Both the position numbers and the translations under genes were made by a program. The notes under the pieces were generated by a model. The model saw only the letters and a program-made list of their open reading frames with translations, was not told the origin of the DNA and made no database searches. From Streptomyces sp. NBC_00525 (GTDB lineage: Bacteria > Actinomycetota > Actinomycetes > Streptomycetales > Streptomycetaceae): 64,000 nucleotides of DNA. Positions 7,849 to 16,417 of the stretch are shown piece after piece (the first letter of the stretch is position 1; the number at the start of each line of letters is the position of its first letter). The stretch spans positions 1,178,001-1,242,000 of the forward strand of contig NZ_CP107834.1 of the NCBI RefSeq assembly GCF_036346595.1. The letters run 5' to 3'.

Positions 7849-8742
7849 ATGACCACCGACGTACGCACCGATCTGTATCCCTCGCGCGGCGCCGCCGAGA
7901 TGATCACCCCGCGCCAGGACCCGGTCATCTGGTCCGCGCCGGGCACGCCGGGCCCGATCACCGCCAAGGAACTCCAGGACTACGAGCACGACGGCTTCCT
8001 GACCGTCGACCAGCTCATCGCCCCGGACGAGGTGGCCGGCTACTACGCGGAGCTGGAGCGGCTGATCGCCGACCCGGCCGTCCGCGCCGACGAGCGCTCG
8101 ATCATCGAGCCGAAGTCGCAGTCCGTACGGTCGGTCTTCGAGGTCCACCGCATCAGCGAGGTCTTCGCCCGGCTGGTCGCCGACGAGCGGGTGGTGGGCC
8201 GGGCCCGCCAGATCCTGGGCTCGGACGTCTACGTCCACCAGTCGCGGATCAACGTCAAGCCCGGCTTCGGCGCCTCCGGGTTCTACTGGCACTCGGACTT
8301 CGAGACCTGGCACGCCGAGGACGGCCTGCCGAACATGCGGACCGTGTCCGTGTCGATCGCGCTGACCGAGAACCACGACACCAACGGCGGGCTGATGATC
8401 ATGCCCGGTTCGCACAAGTCGTTCCTCGGCTGCGCGGGCGAGACGCCGAAGGACAACTACAAGAAGTCGCTCCAGATGCAGGACGCCGGCACCCCGTCCG
8501 ACGAGGCGCTGACGAAGATGGCCGACCGGCACGGCATCAAGCTGTTCACCGGCCGGCCCGGTTCGGCGACCTGGTTCGACTGCAACGCGATGCACGGCTC
8601 GGGCGACAACATCACCCCGTACCCGCGCAGCAATGTGTTCATCGTGTTCAACAGCGTGGAGAACGCCGCGCAGGAGCCGTTCGCCGCGCCGGTGCGGCGC
8701 CCGGAGTTCATCGGGGCGCGCGACTTCACCCCGGTGAAGTAG
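7849..8742 (+). CDS. ectD: Ectoine 5-hydroxylase (2-oxoglutarate/Fe(II) dioxygenase)
   Basis: EctD converts ectoine to 5-hydroxyectoine, which also protects against heat and desiccation. The 297-residue protein has the family HxD...H iron triad: H148 and D150 in GFYWHSDFETWHAEDGLPN and H249 in CNAMHGSGDN. The signature region FxWHSDFETWHxEDGxPxMR is intact, so the enzyme should be active. ATG 7849 follows GAGGAGGG with correct spacing. Last gene of the ect operon; a strong hairpin follows at 8764. Presence of ectD means the strain should accumulate hydroxyectoine as well as ectoine. Confidence 0.96.
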   Translation: MTTDVRTDLYPSRGAAEMITPRQDPVIWSAPGTPGPITAKELQDYEHDGFLTVDQLIAPDEVAGYYAELERLIADPAVRADERSIIEPKSQSVRSVFEVHRISEVFARLVADERVVGRARQILGSDVYVHQSRINVKPGFGASGFYWHSDFETWHAEDGLPNMRTVSVSIALTENHDTNGGLMIMPGSHKSFLGCAGETPKDNYKKSLQMQDAGTPSDEALTKMADRHGIKLFTGRPGSATWFDCNAMHGSGDNITPYPRSNVFIVFNSVENAAQEPFAAPVRRPEFIGARDFTPVK

Positions 8743-8763
8743 GCCGCGCCGCACGGGTCTTGT

Positions 8764-8798
8764 CAGGGGGTGGAACGGCCGGGCCGTTCCGCCCCCTG
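8764..8798. terminator. Terminator of the ect operon
   Basis: A 15-bp stem (8764-8778 with 8784-8798, one G-T pair, 5-nt loop) starts 21 bp after the ectD stop. It is followed by the start of an unrelated gene on the same strand. Confidence 0.75.
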
Positions 8799-8846
8799 CG
8801 GCGTATCTCGGTGGACCGGAAGGCGTCCGGCGGCGACAGTGGCCGC

Positions 8847-9857
8847 ATGACATCCCATGTACAGCACATCACCATCGACTGCGCCGACGCCTACACCCTG
8901 GCGACGTTCTGGTCGGCCGTGCTCGGCGCGCCGCTCTCCGACGAGGACCACCCCGGTGACCCCGAGGCCCTGGTCGAGGCTCCCGGCGCCGCGCTCCTGT
9001 TCGTCACCGTGCCCGACAGGAAGCAGACCAAGAACCGCGTCCACCTGGACGTCCAGCCCGACGACCGCAGCCGCGACGAGGAGGTCGAACGGCTGCTGGC
9101 GCTCGGCGCCACCCTGGTCGCCGACCACCGCAAACCGAACGGGCGCGGCTGGGCGACGCTGGCCGACCCGGAGGGCAACGAGTTCTGCGTGGAGCTCGGC
9201 GCGGCGGAGCGGGCCGCGCTCCTGGGCAGGCGGCTGCCGGTCACCGCGGACGATGTGACCGAGGCCGTCCGGCTGGCCGTGGACACCCTCGGCGCCGCCG
9301 GGGACGCCGACTGGAGCGTCCCGGCCGGCACGCTGACGTGGGACTGCCGCGAGACCGCGGAGCATCTGAGCGACGACCTGTTCTCGTACGCCGTGCAGCT
9401 CGGGCCGCGTACGCCGGCGCTGGACGACGAGGTGCCCTACCTCTGGAGCCGCCGGCGCGAGGGCGGTCCGTGGAACGCGGTCTCCGCAGACCCGGAGGCG
9501 GGCACGGCGGGGCTGCTGCAGACCCTGGAGGCGAGCGGCGCGCTGCTGGCCGCGATGGTGACTACGGCCTCGCCGGCCCTGCGCTCGTACCACGGGTACG
9601 GGGTCTCCGACCCGGAGGGCTTCGCGGCCATGGGCGTCGTGGAGACCCTGGTGCACGCGCACGACATCGCCTCGGGCCTGGGCCTGGCCTGGGCGCCGCC
9701 CGCCGAGCTGTGCGACCGGGCGCTGGCCCGGCTCTTCCCCGGCGCCCCGGACGACGCGGACCGGTGGACCGTGCTGCTCTGGTCCACCGGCCGCGCCGAA
9801 CTGCCGGGCCGCGAGCGCGTCACCTCGTGGAAGTGGCAGAGCGCGCCCCTGGCCTGA
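8847..9857 (+). CDS. Two-domain protein: VOC/glyoxalase-like domain fused to a maleylpyruvate-isomerase/DinB-like domain
   Basis: The first about 125 residues are a vicinal-oxygen-chelate domain (HITIDCADAYTLATFWSAVLG ... RVHLDVQPDD ... WATLADPEGNEFCVEL). The rest is a four-helix-bundle, DinB/mycothiol-dependent isomerase-like domain with WDCRETAEHLSDDL near its start and VHAHDIASGLG near its end; histidines at these positions bind metal in the family. The ATG at 8847 (MTSHVQHI) fits the domain boundary; a longer frame to 8760 would run into the ect terminator. The fusion suggests a small-molecule detoxification or thiol-dependent reaction, but no substrate is evident. Stand-alone gene. Confidence 0.75.
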   Translation: MTSHVQHITIDCADAYTLATFWSAVLGAPLSDEDHPGDPEALVEAPGAALLFVTVPDRKQTKNRVHLDVQPDDRSRDEEVERLLALGATLVADHRKPNGRGWATLADPEGNEFCVELGAAERAALLGRRLPVTADDVTEAVRLAVDTLGAAGDADWSVPAGTLTWDCRETAEHLSDDLFSYAVQLGPRTPALDDEVPYLWSRRREGGPWNAVSADPEAGTAGLLQTLEASGALLAAMVTTASPALRSYHGYGVSDPEGFAAMGVVETLVHAHDIASGLGLAWAPPAELCDRALARLFPGAPDDADRWTVLLWSTGRAELPGRERVTSWKWQSAPLA

Positions 9858-9939
9858 CCCCTTCGGCTACCGGTGGGAGAACCAGTTCGCCGCCGGCAGC
9901 TTGTGTGCGGGGGTGCGGGGGAAGTGGGGCGGTGCGTCC

Positions 9940-11985
9940 TCAGCCGTCGAGCCGGACCACGCGGACGGCGCCCGCCGGGACGGCGAGGTGGCCGGTGGCG
10001 GGTTCGCCGGTGAGGAGTTCGGTGCCGGGGGCGTCGAGCGGGACCTTCGCCGCGTCCTCGGTGTGGTTGATGGCGAACAGGTAGGTGCCGGCCTCGCCGG
10101 TGCGGGTGACGACCTCGACGTCGTACGGGATGCCGGTGCGGGGGGCGATCCCGGCGTCCTCGCGGGCCCGTTCCAGGACGGTGTCCAGGGCCTCGCCGGT
10201 GAGCCGGGTGGAGATGTACCAGGCGGTGCCCCGGCCGAGGCGGTGGCGGGTGACGGCGGGCCGGCCGGCCGGGATGCCGTCGGCGTAGGACCACATGGTC
10301 TCGGCGCCGCGCGGGATCACCACGTCGGACCAGAGGTCGCCGGTGAGGTCGGGGCCCTCGGGGGCGCCCTCGGGGGTGATCAGCCGGACGGTCCCGCCCT
10401 CGCCGAGCGGCGCGAACTCCTCGACCGTGAGCCCCAGCACGTCGCGCAGCGCCCCCGGACAGGGGCCGGGGTGCACGGCGTCGTTCGTGTCGACGATCCC
10501 GGAGAAGTACGAGACGACCAGGGTGCCGCCGCCCTCGACGTACCGGCGCAGATTGCGGCCGGTCTCCTCGGTGGCGAGGTAGAGGGCCGGGACGACGACC
10601 AGGGGGTAACCGGAGAGGTCGGCGTCGGGGTGGGCGAAGTCGACGGTGAGGTGCCGGTCGTAGAGGGAGGCGTAGAAGGCGTCGGCGCGCTCACGGGCGT
10701 CGTGGTCCTGGCTGGGGCGCCACTCCAGGGACTGCGCCCACCAGGACTGCCAGTCCCAGAGCATGGCCGCGTCGGCGACGGTGCGGGTGGTGCGGATGCC
10801 GTCCAGCAGGCCGAGGTCGGCGCCGAGGCGGGAGACCTCGCGCCAGATCCGGGAGTCGGTGCCGGCGTGCGGGACCATCGCCGAGTGGAACTTCTCGGCG
10901 CCGCGCCGGGACTGCCGCCACTGGAAGAACATCGCCCCCTCGGAGCCGCGGGCCACATGGGCGAGGCTGTTGCGGGCCATCTCGCCGGGGCGCTTGGCGG
11001 GGTTGCGGGGCTGCCAGTTGACGCCGCCGGTGGAGTGTTCGAGGAGCAGCCAGGGGGCGCCGCCCGCCACCGAGCGGGTGAGGTCGGCGGCCATGGCGAG
11101 GTTGACGTGGGTGCGGCGGCCGTCGGTGATCAGGTAGTGGTCGTTGGTGACGAGGTCGACCTCGCGGCCCCAGGCCCAGTAGTCCACGGACTCGCACTGG
11201 CTGAGCGCGGTCATGAAGTTGGTGGTGACCGGGATGCCGGGGGCGTGGCGGTGCAGCAGGTCGCGCTCGGCGCGGAAGTTCTCGCGCATGGTGGCGTCGG
11301 CGAACCGGGCGTAGTCCAGCTGCTGGGCCGGGTTGCAGGCGGTCGGGGTGAGCCGGGGCGGGTCGATCTCGTCGAGGCTGCCGTAGCGCTGGCCCCAGAA
11401 GGTGGTCCCCCAGGCCTCGTTCACGGCGTCGACGGAGCCGTGGCGGCCGGCCAGCCAGTGGCGGAAGCGGACGGCGCAGTCGTCGCAGTAGCAGGCGCCG
11501 ACCGGGACGCCGTACTCGTTGTGGACGTGCCACAGGGCCAGGGCCGGGTGGTTCGCGTAGCGGCGGGCGAGCTGTTCGGTGATGTTCGCGGCGGCGGCCC
11601 GGTAGTGGGCGTTGCCGTGGCAGATCGCGCCGCGTGAGCCGAAGGCGTACCGCACGCCGTCCCGGCGGACCGGCAGGGCGTCGGGGTGGGCGCGGTAGAA
11701 CCAGGCGGGCGGGGCGACGGTGGGGGTGCCGAGGTCCGCGCGGATGCCGTTGACGTGCAGCAGGTCCAGGAGGCGGTCGAGCCAGCCGAAGTCGTGGCGG
11801 CCGGGTGCGGGTTCCAGCAGGGCCCAGGAGAAGATCCCGACGCTGACCATGGTGACCCCGGCCTCCCGCATGAGGCGCATGTCCTCGTGCCAGACCTCCT
11901 CCGGCCACTGCTCGGGGTTGTAGTCGCCGCCGAAGGCCAGTCGGCGCAGACCCTTCGGGGCGGTGGCGCGAGGGGTGTGCGGCAT
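9940..11985 (-). CDS. GH42 beta-galactosidase
   Basis: A 681-residue intracellular glycoside hydrolase family 42 enzyme (no signal peptide), releasing galactose from beta-galactosides such as galacto-oligosaccharides of arabinogalactan or pectin side chains. The N-terminal barrel opens with FGGDYNPEQWPEEVW. The acid/base is E157 in HVHNEYG and the nucleophile E316 in LLLEHSTGG. The family zinc-site cysteines are C122 and C165/C167/C170 (CYCDDC). The trimerisation domain (about 390-600) and a short C-terminal beta domain follow. ATG 11985 has a perfect AGGAGA Shine-Dalgarno sequence. Divergently transcribed from a sugar ABC importer, with a LacI regulator downstream of that, so it probably acts on the imported oligosaccharide. 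Confidence 0.92.
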   Translation of the reverse strand: MPHTPRATAPKGLRRLAFGGDYNPEQWPEEVWHEDMRLMREAGVTMVSVGIFSWALLEPAPGRHDFGWLDRLLDLLHVNGIRADLGTPTVAPPAWFYRAHPDALPVRRDGVRYAFGSRGAICHGNAHYRAAAANITEQLARRYANHPALALWHVHNEYGVPVGACYCDDCAVRFRHWLAGRHGSVDAVNEAWGTTFWGQRYGSLDEIDPPRLTPTACNPAQQLDYARFADATMRENFRAERDLLHRHAPGIPVTTNFMTALSQCESVDYWAWGREVDLVTNDHYLITDGRRTHVNLAMAADLTRSVAGGAPWLLLEHSTGGVNWQPRNPAKRPGEMARNSLAHVARGSEGAMFFQWRQSRRGAEKFHSAMVPHAGTDSRIWREVSRLGADLGLLDGIRTTRTVADAAMLWDWQSWWAQSLEWRPSQDHDARERADAFYASLYDRHLTVDFAHPDADLSGYPLVVVPALYLATEETGRNLRRYVEGGGTLVVSYFSGIVDTNDAVHPGPCPGALRDVLGLTVEEFAPLGEGGTVRLITPEGAPEGPDLTGDLWSDVVIPRGAETMWSYADGIPAGRPAVTRHRLGRGTAWYISTRLTGEALDTVLERAREDAGIAPRTGIPYDVEVVTRTGEAGTYLFAINHTEDAAKVPLDAPGTELLTGEPATGHLAVPAGAVRVVRLDG

Positions 11986-12076
11986 GGGTGTCTCCTGAGC
12001 GTTTGGGACCAGAACTGGGAACGTGCACACGCCCTCCCGGCGGCGCAAAGCCAACATAACCTCACAGCAACAACCA

Positions 12077-12119
12077 TTGACAAGTGTCGGCTTCGTTTCT
12101 CTACTGTGAACGATCACAG
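12077..12119 (+). promoter_or_regulatory. Promoter with LacI/Crp-like operator for the sugar importer
   Basis: TTGACA (12077-12082) and TCTACT (12100-12105, 17-bp spacer) or TACTGT (12102-12107, 19-bp spacer) form a good housekeeping promoter. Overlapping the -10 is a near-perfect 16-bp palindrome CTGTGAACGATCACAG (12104-12119) with a central CG, as LacI-family operators have. The same bases contain GTG-N6-CAC, the motif reported for streptomycete Crp. The LacI protein encoded at 15314 is the natural candidate. The site is 48 bp from the lipoprotein start and could also serve the divergent beta-galactosidase. Confidence 0.65.
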
Positions 12120-12166
12120 CGCACAACAGGCGCTGAAACCCTCGCTTCTCGTCAGGGGAGACCTCC

Positions 12167-13486
12167 ATGAAGTACCGCATCGCCGCGGCGTCAGCGGCCG
12201 CCTCGCTCGCCGCCACCGCACTGCTCACGGGCTGCGGCTCGTCCGACGACGACGGCAGCGGCGGCCGGGCCGCGGCCGGCCCCGTCTCGCTCACCTACTG
12301 GGCCTGGGCGCCCGGCCTGGACAAGGTCGCGGACATCTGGAACGAGGGCGAGGGCAAGAAGGCGGGCATCAGGGTCACGGTGAAGAAGCAGGCGTCCGGC
12401 GACGACCTGGTCACCAAGATCATCACCGCCGCGAAGGCGCACAAGGCCCCCGACCTGGTGCAGGCCGAGTACCAGGCGCTGCCCACCCTGGTCTCCAACG
12501 ATGTGCTCGCCGACATCTCGAAGGTGGCGGGCGACGCGGAGAAGGAGTTCGCCGCAGGCGTCTGGCAGCAGACCACGCTCGGCTCCGACGCCCTGTACGC
12601 GCTGCCGCAGGACTCCGGGCCGCTGATGTTCTACTACCGCCAGGACCTGTTCGAGAAGTACGGGCTGTCCGTGCCGGCCACCTGGGACGAGTTCGCCGAG
12701 ACCGCCCGCGCGCTGAAGAAGAAGGCGCCGGACAAGGACCTCACCACCTTCTCCTCCAACGACTCCGGCCTCTTCGCCGGTCTGGCCCAGCAGGCGGGCG
12801 CCCGCTGGTGGACCCCCTCCGGTGACACGTGGAAGGTCGCCATCGACGACCCGGCCACCCGCAAGGTCGCCGACTTCTGGGGGAAGCTGGTCGAGGAGGG
12901 CGCCATCGACAACCAGCCCATGTACACCCCGGCCTGGAACAAGGCGCTCAACACCGGCAAGCAGATCGCCTGGGTCAGCGCCGTGTGGGCGCCGGGCACC
13001 CTGACGACCGCCGCCCCCGACACCGCGGGCAAGTGGGCCATGGCCCCGCTCCCCCAGTGGAAGGCAGGCCAGAACGCCACCGGCAGCTGGGGCGGCTCCT
13101 CCACGGCCGTCACCAACGACTCCGCGCACCCGGAGGCCGCGGCCACCTTCGCCAAGTGGCTGAACACCGACCCGGCCGCGCTGGCCGCCCTGGTGAAGGA
13201 GAGCGGCATCTACCCCGCCGCCACCGCCGCCCAGACCGGCGGCGCGCTCGCGAAGCCGCCGGCCTACTTCTCCAACCAGCCGGACTTCTACACCACCGCC
13301 GCCGAGATCGCCAAGGGCACCGCCCCGGCCGCCTGGGGCCCGAACGTGAACGTGGCCTACTCCTCGTTCAAGGACAACTTCGCCGCGGCGGCCAAGGACC
13401 GGGCCCCCTTCGGTCCGGCGCTCGCCGAGATGCAGGAGGCCACCGTCGCCGACCTGAAGAAGCAGGGCTTCGGAGTCTCCGAGTGA
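12167..13486 (+). CDS. ABC transporter sugar-binding lipoprotein
   Basis: A 439-residue family 1 extracellular solute-binding protein. The N terminus is a lipoprotein signal (MKYRIAAASAAASLAATALL-TGC) with the lipid-bearing cysteine at C23, so it is anchored outside the membrane. The mature part opens SLTYWAWAPG and contains TWDEFAETARALKK, the usual lobe features of oligosaccharide-binding proteins. ATG 12167 follows AGGGGAGA. It overlaps its membrane partner by four bases (GTGA). With the neighbouring GH42 enzyme it most likely binds galactosides, but ligand identity is inferred from context only. The ATPase is not encoded here; a shared MsiK-type ATPase elsewhere is the usual streptomycete arrangement. 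Confidence 0.9.
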   Translation: MKYRIAAASAAASLAATALLTGCGSSDDDGSGGRAAAGPVSLTYWAWAPGLDKVADIWNEGEGKKAGIRVTVKKQASGDDLVTKIITAAKAHKAPDLVQAEYQALPTLVSNDVLADISKVAGDAEKEFAAGVWQQTTLGSDALYALPQDSGPLMFYYRQDLFEKYGLSVPATWDEFAETARALKKKAPDKDLTTFSSNDSGLFAGLAQQAGARWWTPSGDTWKVAIDDPATRKVADFWGKLVEEGAIDNQPMYTPAWNKALNTGKQIAWVSAVWAPGTLTTAAPDTAGKWAMAPLPQWKAGQNATGSWGGSSTAVTNDSAHPEAAATFAKWLNTDPAALAALVKESGIYPAATAAQTGGALAKPPAYFSNQPDFYTTAAEIAKGTAPAAWGPNVNVAYSSFKDNFAAAAKDRAPFGPALAEMQEATVADLKKQGFGVSE

Positions 13487-14409
13487 CACGCGCACGCCGC
13501 CGGAAGGCGTACGGGGTCAAGAGCGCCCCGTACGCCTTCCTGATCCCCGCCACCGTGCTCTTCCTGCTCTTCTTCGCCCTGCCCATCGGCTACGCGCTCT
13601 ACCTGAGCCTGCGCCGGAGCGAGGTCAGCGGCCTGGGTCTGGGCAAGGGCGCCCGCAAGGAGGTGTGGGCCGGGTTCGCCAACTACCGCGAGGCCCTGTC
13701 CGACTCCGAACTGCTGCACGGCGCGCTGCGCATCCTCGGCTACGGCGCGATCGTCGTCCCGGTGATGCTCGGGCTCGCCCTGCTCTTCGCCCTGCTGCTG
13801 GACACCGAGCGGCTGCGGGCGCGCGGCTTCTCCCGGCTGGCGATCTTCCTCCCGTACGCGATCCCCGGCGTGGTGGCCGCCCTGATGTGGGGCTTCCTCT
13901 ACCTGCCGGACGTCAGCCCCTTCTACTACGTCCTGGACAAGGCCAGGCTGCCGCAGCCTGACCTGCTCGACGGCGGCCCGCTGTACCTGGCGCTGGCCAA
14001 CATCGCGGTCTGGGGCGGCACCGGCTTCAACATGATCGTCATCTACACCTCGCTGCGGGCGATCCCCGCCGAGATCTTCGAGGCGGCCCGGCTCGACGGC
14101 TGCTCGCAGCTGCGGATCGCGCTCCGGATCAAGATCCCGATGGTGGCGCCCTCGCTGGTGCTGACGTTCTTCTTCTCGATCATCGCGACCCTCCAGGTGT
14201 TCAGCGAGCCGACGACGCTCAAGCCGCTCACCAACTCGCTCTCCACCACCTGGAGTCCGCTGATGAAGGTCTACCAGGACGCCTTCGTCAACAACGACAT
14301 CTACGCGGCGGCGGCCCAGGCGGTCGTCATCGCCGTCGTCACCCTCGCCCTGTCCTTCGGCTTCCTGCGGGCGGCCAACTCCCGTACGAAGCAGGGGGAA
14401 CACCAGTGA
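13483..14409 (+). CDS. Sugar ABC transporter permease, MalF type
   Basis: A 308-residue inner-membrane subunit with six hydrophobic segments starting with APYAFLIPATVLFLLFFALPIGY. The EAA loop that docks the ATPase is at IFEAARLDGCSQLRIALRIKIPMV. The start is GTG 13483, inside a GTGA overlap with the binding-protein stop; the longer same-frame extension is a shadow of the upstream gene. It pairs with the following permease. Confidence 0.9.
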   Translation: MTRARRRKAYGVKSAPYAFLIPATVLFLLFFALPIGYALYLSLRRSEVSGLGLGKGARKEVWAGFANYREALSDSELLHGALRILGYGAIVVPVMLGLALLFALLLDTERLRARGFSRLAIFLPYAIPGVVAALMWGFLYLPDVSPFYYVLDKARLPQPDLLDGGPLYLALANIAVWGGTGFNMIVIYTSLRAIPAEIFEAARLDGCSQLRIALRIKIPMVAPSLVLTFFFSIIATLQVFSEPTTLKPLTNSLSTTWSPLMKVYQDAFVNNDIYAAAAQAVVIAVVTLALSFGFLRAANSRTKQGEHQ

Positions 14410-15272
14410 CCACGCTCTCCGCCGGCCGCACGGCCGGACCGCGCCGGCGCTTCGCCCTCGTGCCGACCGCGGCGCTGCTGCTGGGCGCCGTGTACTGCCT
14501 GCTGCCCGTCGCCTGGATCGTCGTCGCCTCGACCAAGTCCGGCGGCGAGCTGTTCTCCACCTTCACCTTCCTGCCCGGCACCGGCCTCGCGGACAACGTC
14601 GCCGACCTGTCCGCGTACCGGGACGGGGTGTACTGGAAGTGGATGGCCAACTCGGCCCTGTACGCCGGGGTGGGCGCGCTGCTGTCCACGGCCGTCTCCG
14701 CCGTGTCCGGGTACGCGCTGGCCGTGTACCGGTTCCGGGGCCGGGAGACCGTCTTCAACATCCTGCTCGCCGGGGTGCTGATGCCGCCGGTGATCCTGGC
14801 GGTGCCGCAGTACCTGCTGATGGCCGAGGCGGACCTCACCGACTCCTATCTGTCGGTGATGCTGCCGGTGATCCTCTCCCCGTACGGGGTCTACCTCGCC
14901 CGGATCTACGCGGCGGCGGCCGTGCCGGGTGACGTGATCGAGGCGGGGCGCATGGACGGCGGCGGCGAGCTGCGGATCTTCCGCACGATCGCCCTGCCGA
15001 TGATGCTGCCGGGCCTGGTGACCGTCTTCCTCTTCCAGTTCGTGGCGATCTGGAACAACTTCCTGCTGCCGTACATCATGCTCGGCGACGACGAGAAGTT
15101 CCCGGTCACGCTCGGCCTGTTCACGCTGCTCCAGCAGGGGGCCACCACCCCGGCGCTCTATACGCTGGTGATCACCGGGGCGCTGCTGGCGATCGTCCCG
15201 CTGATCGCCCTGTTCCTGGTCATCCAGCGGTTCTGGAGCCTCGACCTGCTCTCCGGGGCCGTAAAGTCCTGA
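14406..15272 (+). CDS. Sugar ABC transporter permease, MalG type
   Basis: A 288-residue second membrane subunit with six predicted segments. EAA loop at VIEAGRMDGGGELRIFRTIALPM. GTG start at 14406 overlaps the MalF-type gene by four bases, so the three transport genes are translationally coupled. The C terminus FWSLDLLSGAVKS is typical of the family. A short gap separates it from the LacI gene, which may be co-transcribed. Confidence 0.9.
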   Translation: MTTLSAGRTAGPRRRFALVPTAALLLGAVYCLLPVAWIVVASTKSGGELFSTFTFLPGTGLADNVADLSAYRDGVYWKWMANSALYAGVGALLSTAVSAVSGYALAVYRFRGRETVFNILLAGVLMPPVILAVPQYLLMAEADLTDSYLSVMLPVILSPYGVYLARIYAAAAVPGDVIEAGRMDGGGELRIFRTIALPMMLPGLVTVFLFQFVAIWNNFLLPYIMLGDDEKFPVTLGLFTLLQQGATTPALYTLVITGALLAIVPLIALFLVIQRFWSLDLLSGAVKS

Positions 15273-15313
15273 CGGGCCCCGTCAGGACGTCACTTGATGA
15301 AAGATCACGCACC

Positions 15314-16348
15314 ATGAGCCGCACAGAACAGACCGGATCGGGACGCCGACGGCCGCCGACCATCCATGACGTGGCGCGGGAGGCCGGGGTGTCGCGCGGC
15401 ACGGTCTCGCGGGTCCTCAACGGTGGCCACAACGTCAGCCCGGCCGCGCTGGACGCGGTCAACTCCGCGATCCGCAGAACGGGCTACACCGTGAACCGGC
15501 ACGCCCGCTCACTGATCACCGGCCGCTCGGACTCGGTGGCGTTCCTGCTCACCGAGCCGCAGGAGCGGTTCTTCGAGGACCCGAACTTCAATGTGCTGCT
15601 GCGCGGCTGCACCAGCGCGCTCGCCGCGCACGACATTCCGCTGCTGCTGATGATCGCGGGCACGGAGGCGGAGCGGCGCCGCAACATGCGCTACATCGCC
15701 GGCCATGTGGACGGGGTGCTGCTGGTCTCCAGCCACTCCGGCGACCCGGTCGCCGCCCAGCTGCACGAGGCCGGCGTCCCCCTGGTCGCCTGCGGGAAGC
15801 CGCTCGGGCAGGGCTCCAAGGTCAGCTATGTGGCCGCCGCCGACCGGGACGGCGCCCGCGAGATGGTGCGGTTCCTGTACGAGTCGGGGCGCCGCCGCAT
15901 CGGTACGGTCAGCGGCCCGCTGGACACGCCGGGCGGCGTGGAGCGGCTGGCCGGCTACCGCGAGATGCTGGCCGACTGCGGGCTGCCCGCCGACGACGCG
16001 CTGATCGTGCCGGGCGACTACAGCCGGGCCGGCGGCGAGGCGGCGGCCGCGCTGCTGCTGGAGCGGGCGCCCGACCTGGACGCGGTGTTCGTCGCCTCGG
16101 ACCTGATGGCGCAGGGGGTGCTCGCCGCGCTGGAGAAGGCCGGGCGCAACGTGCCGGACGATGTCGCGGTGGGCGGCTTCGACGACTCCCCCGCGGCGCT
16201 CGCCTCGCGGCCGGCGCTGACGACGATACGGCAGCCGTGGGACCGGATCAGCTCGGAGATGGTCCGGGTGCTGCTGGCGCAGATCGGCGGGGAGGACCCG
16301 GCCGCGGTGATACTGCCGACCGAGCTGGTCCGCCGCGACTCCGCCTGA
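15314..16348 (+). CDS. LacI-family transcriptional regulator
   Basis: A 344-residue regulator: N-terminal helix-turn-helix and hinge (PTIHDVAREAGVSRGTVSRV then LNGGHNVSP, residues about 15-45), followed by a periplasmic-binding-protein-like sensor domain with VDGVLLVSSHSGD, AVFVASDLMAQGVL and VAVGGFDDSP. It lies 41 bp after the permease gene. Its likely operator is the CG-centred palindrome at 12104-12119 overlapping the importer promoter. Expected to repress the GH42/importer pair until a galactoside inducer binds; the inducer is inferred. Confidence 0.9.
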   Translation: MSRTEQTGSGRRRPPTIHDVAREAGVSRGTVSRVLNGGHNVSPAALDAVNSAIRRTGYTVNRHARSLITGRSDSVAFLLTEPQERFFEDPNFNVLLRGCTSALAAHDIPLLLMIAGTEAERRRNMRYIAGHVDGVLLVSSHSGDPVAAQLHEAGVPLVACGKPLGQGSKVSYVAAADRDGAREMVRFLYESGRRRIGTVSGPLDTPGGVERLAGYREMLADCGLPADDALIVPGDYSRAGGEAAAALLLERAPDLDAVFVASDLMAQGVLAALEKAGRNVPDDVAVGGFDDSPAALASRPALTTIRQPWDRISSEMVRVLLAQIGGEDPAAVILPTELVRRDSA

Positions 16349-16360
16349 CGCGGCGGCAGG

Positions 16361-16393
16361 CGGCGGTACGCGGCGGCACCCGGCGGTACGCGG
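16361..16393. repeat. Two copies of a 13-bp direct repeat
   Basis: CGGCGGTACGCGG occurs at 16361-16373 and again at 16381-16393, between the lacI stop and the convergent aminotransferase stop. Imperfect partial copies flank it. It could help termination but is not a clear hairpin. Confidence 0.5.
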
Positions 16394-16417
16394 CCGGGCC
16401 TCCGGTCCCGCGCGGGG

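Noticed and set aside
12104..12119. E. coli-type CRP site TGTGA-N6-TCACA
   Set aside because: The spacing here is N4 between TGTGA and TCACA; only the shorter GTG-N6-CAC streptomycete pattern or a LacI operator fits.
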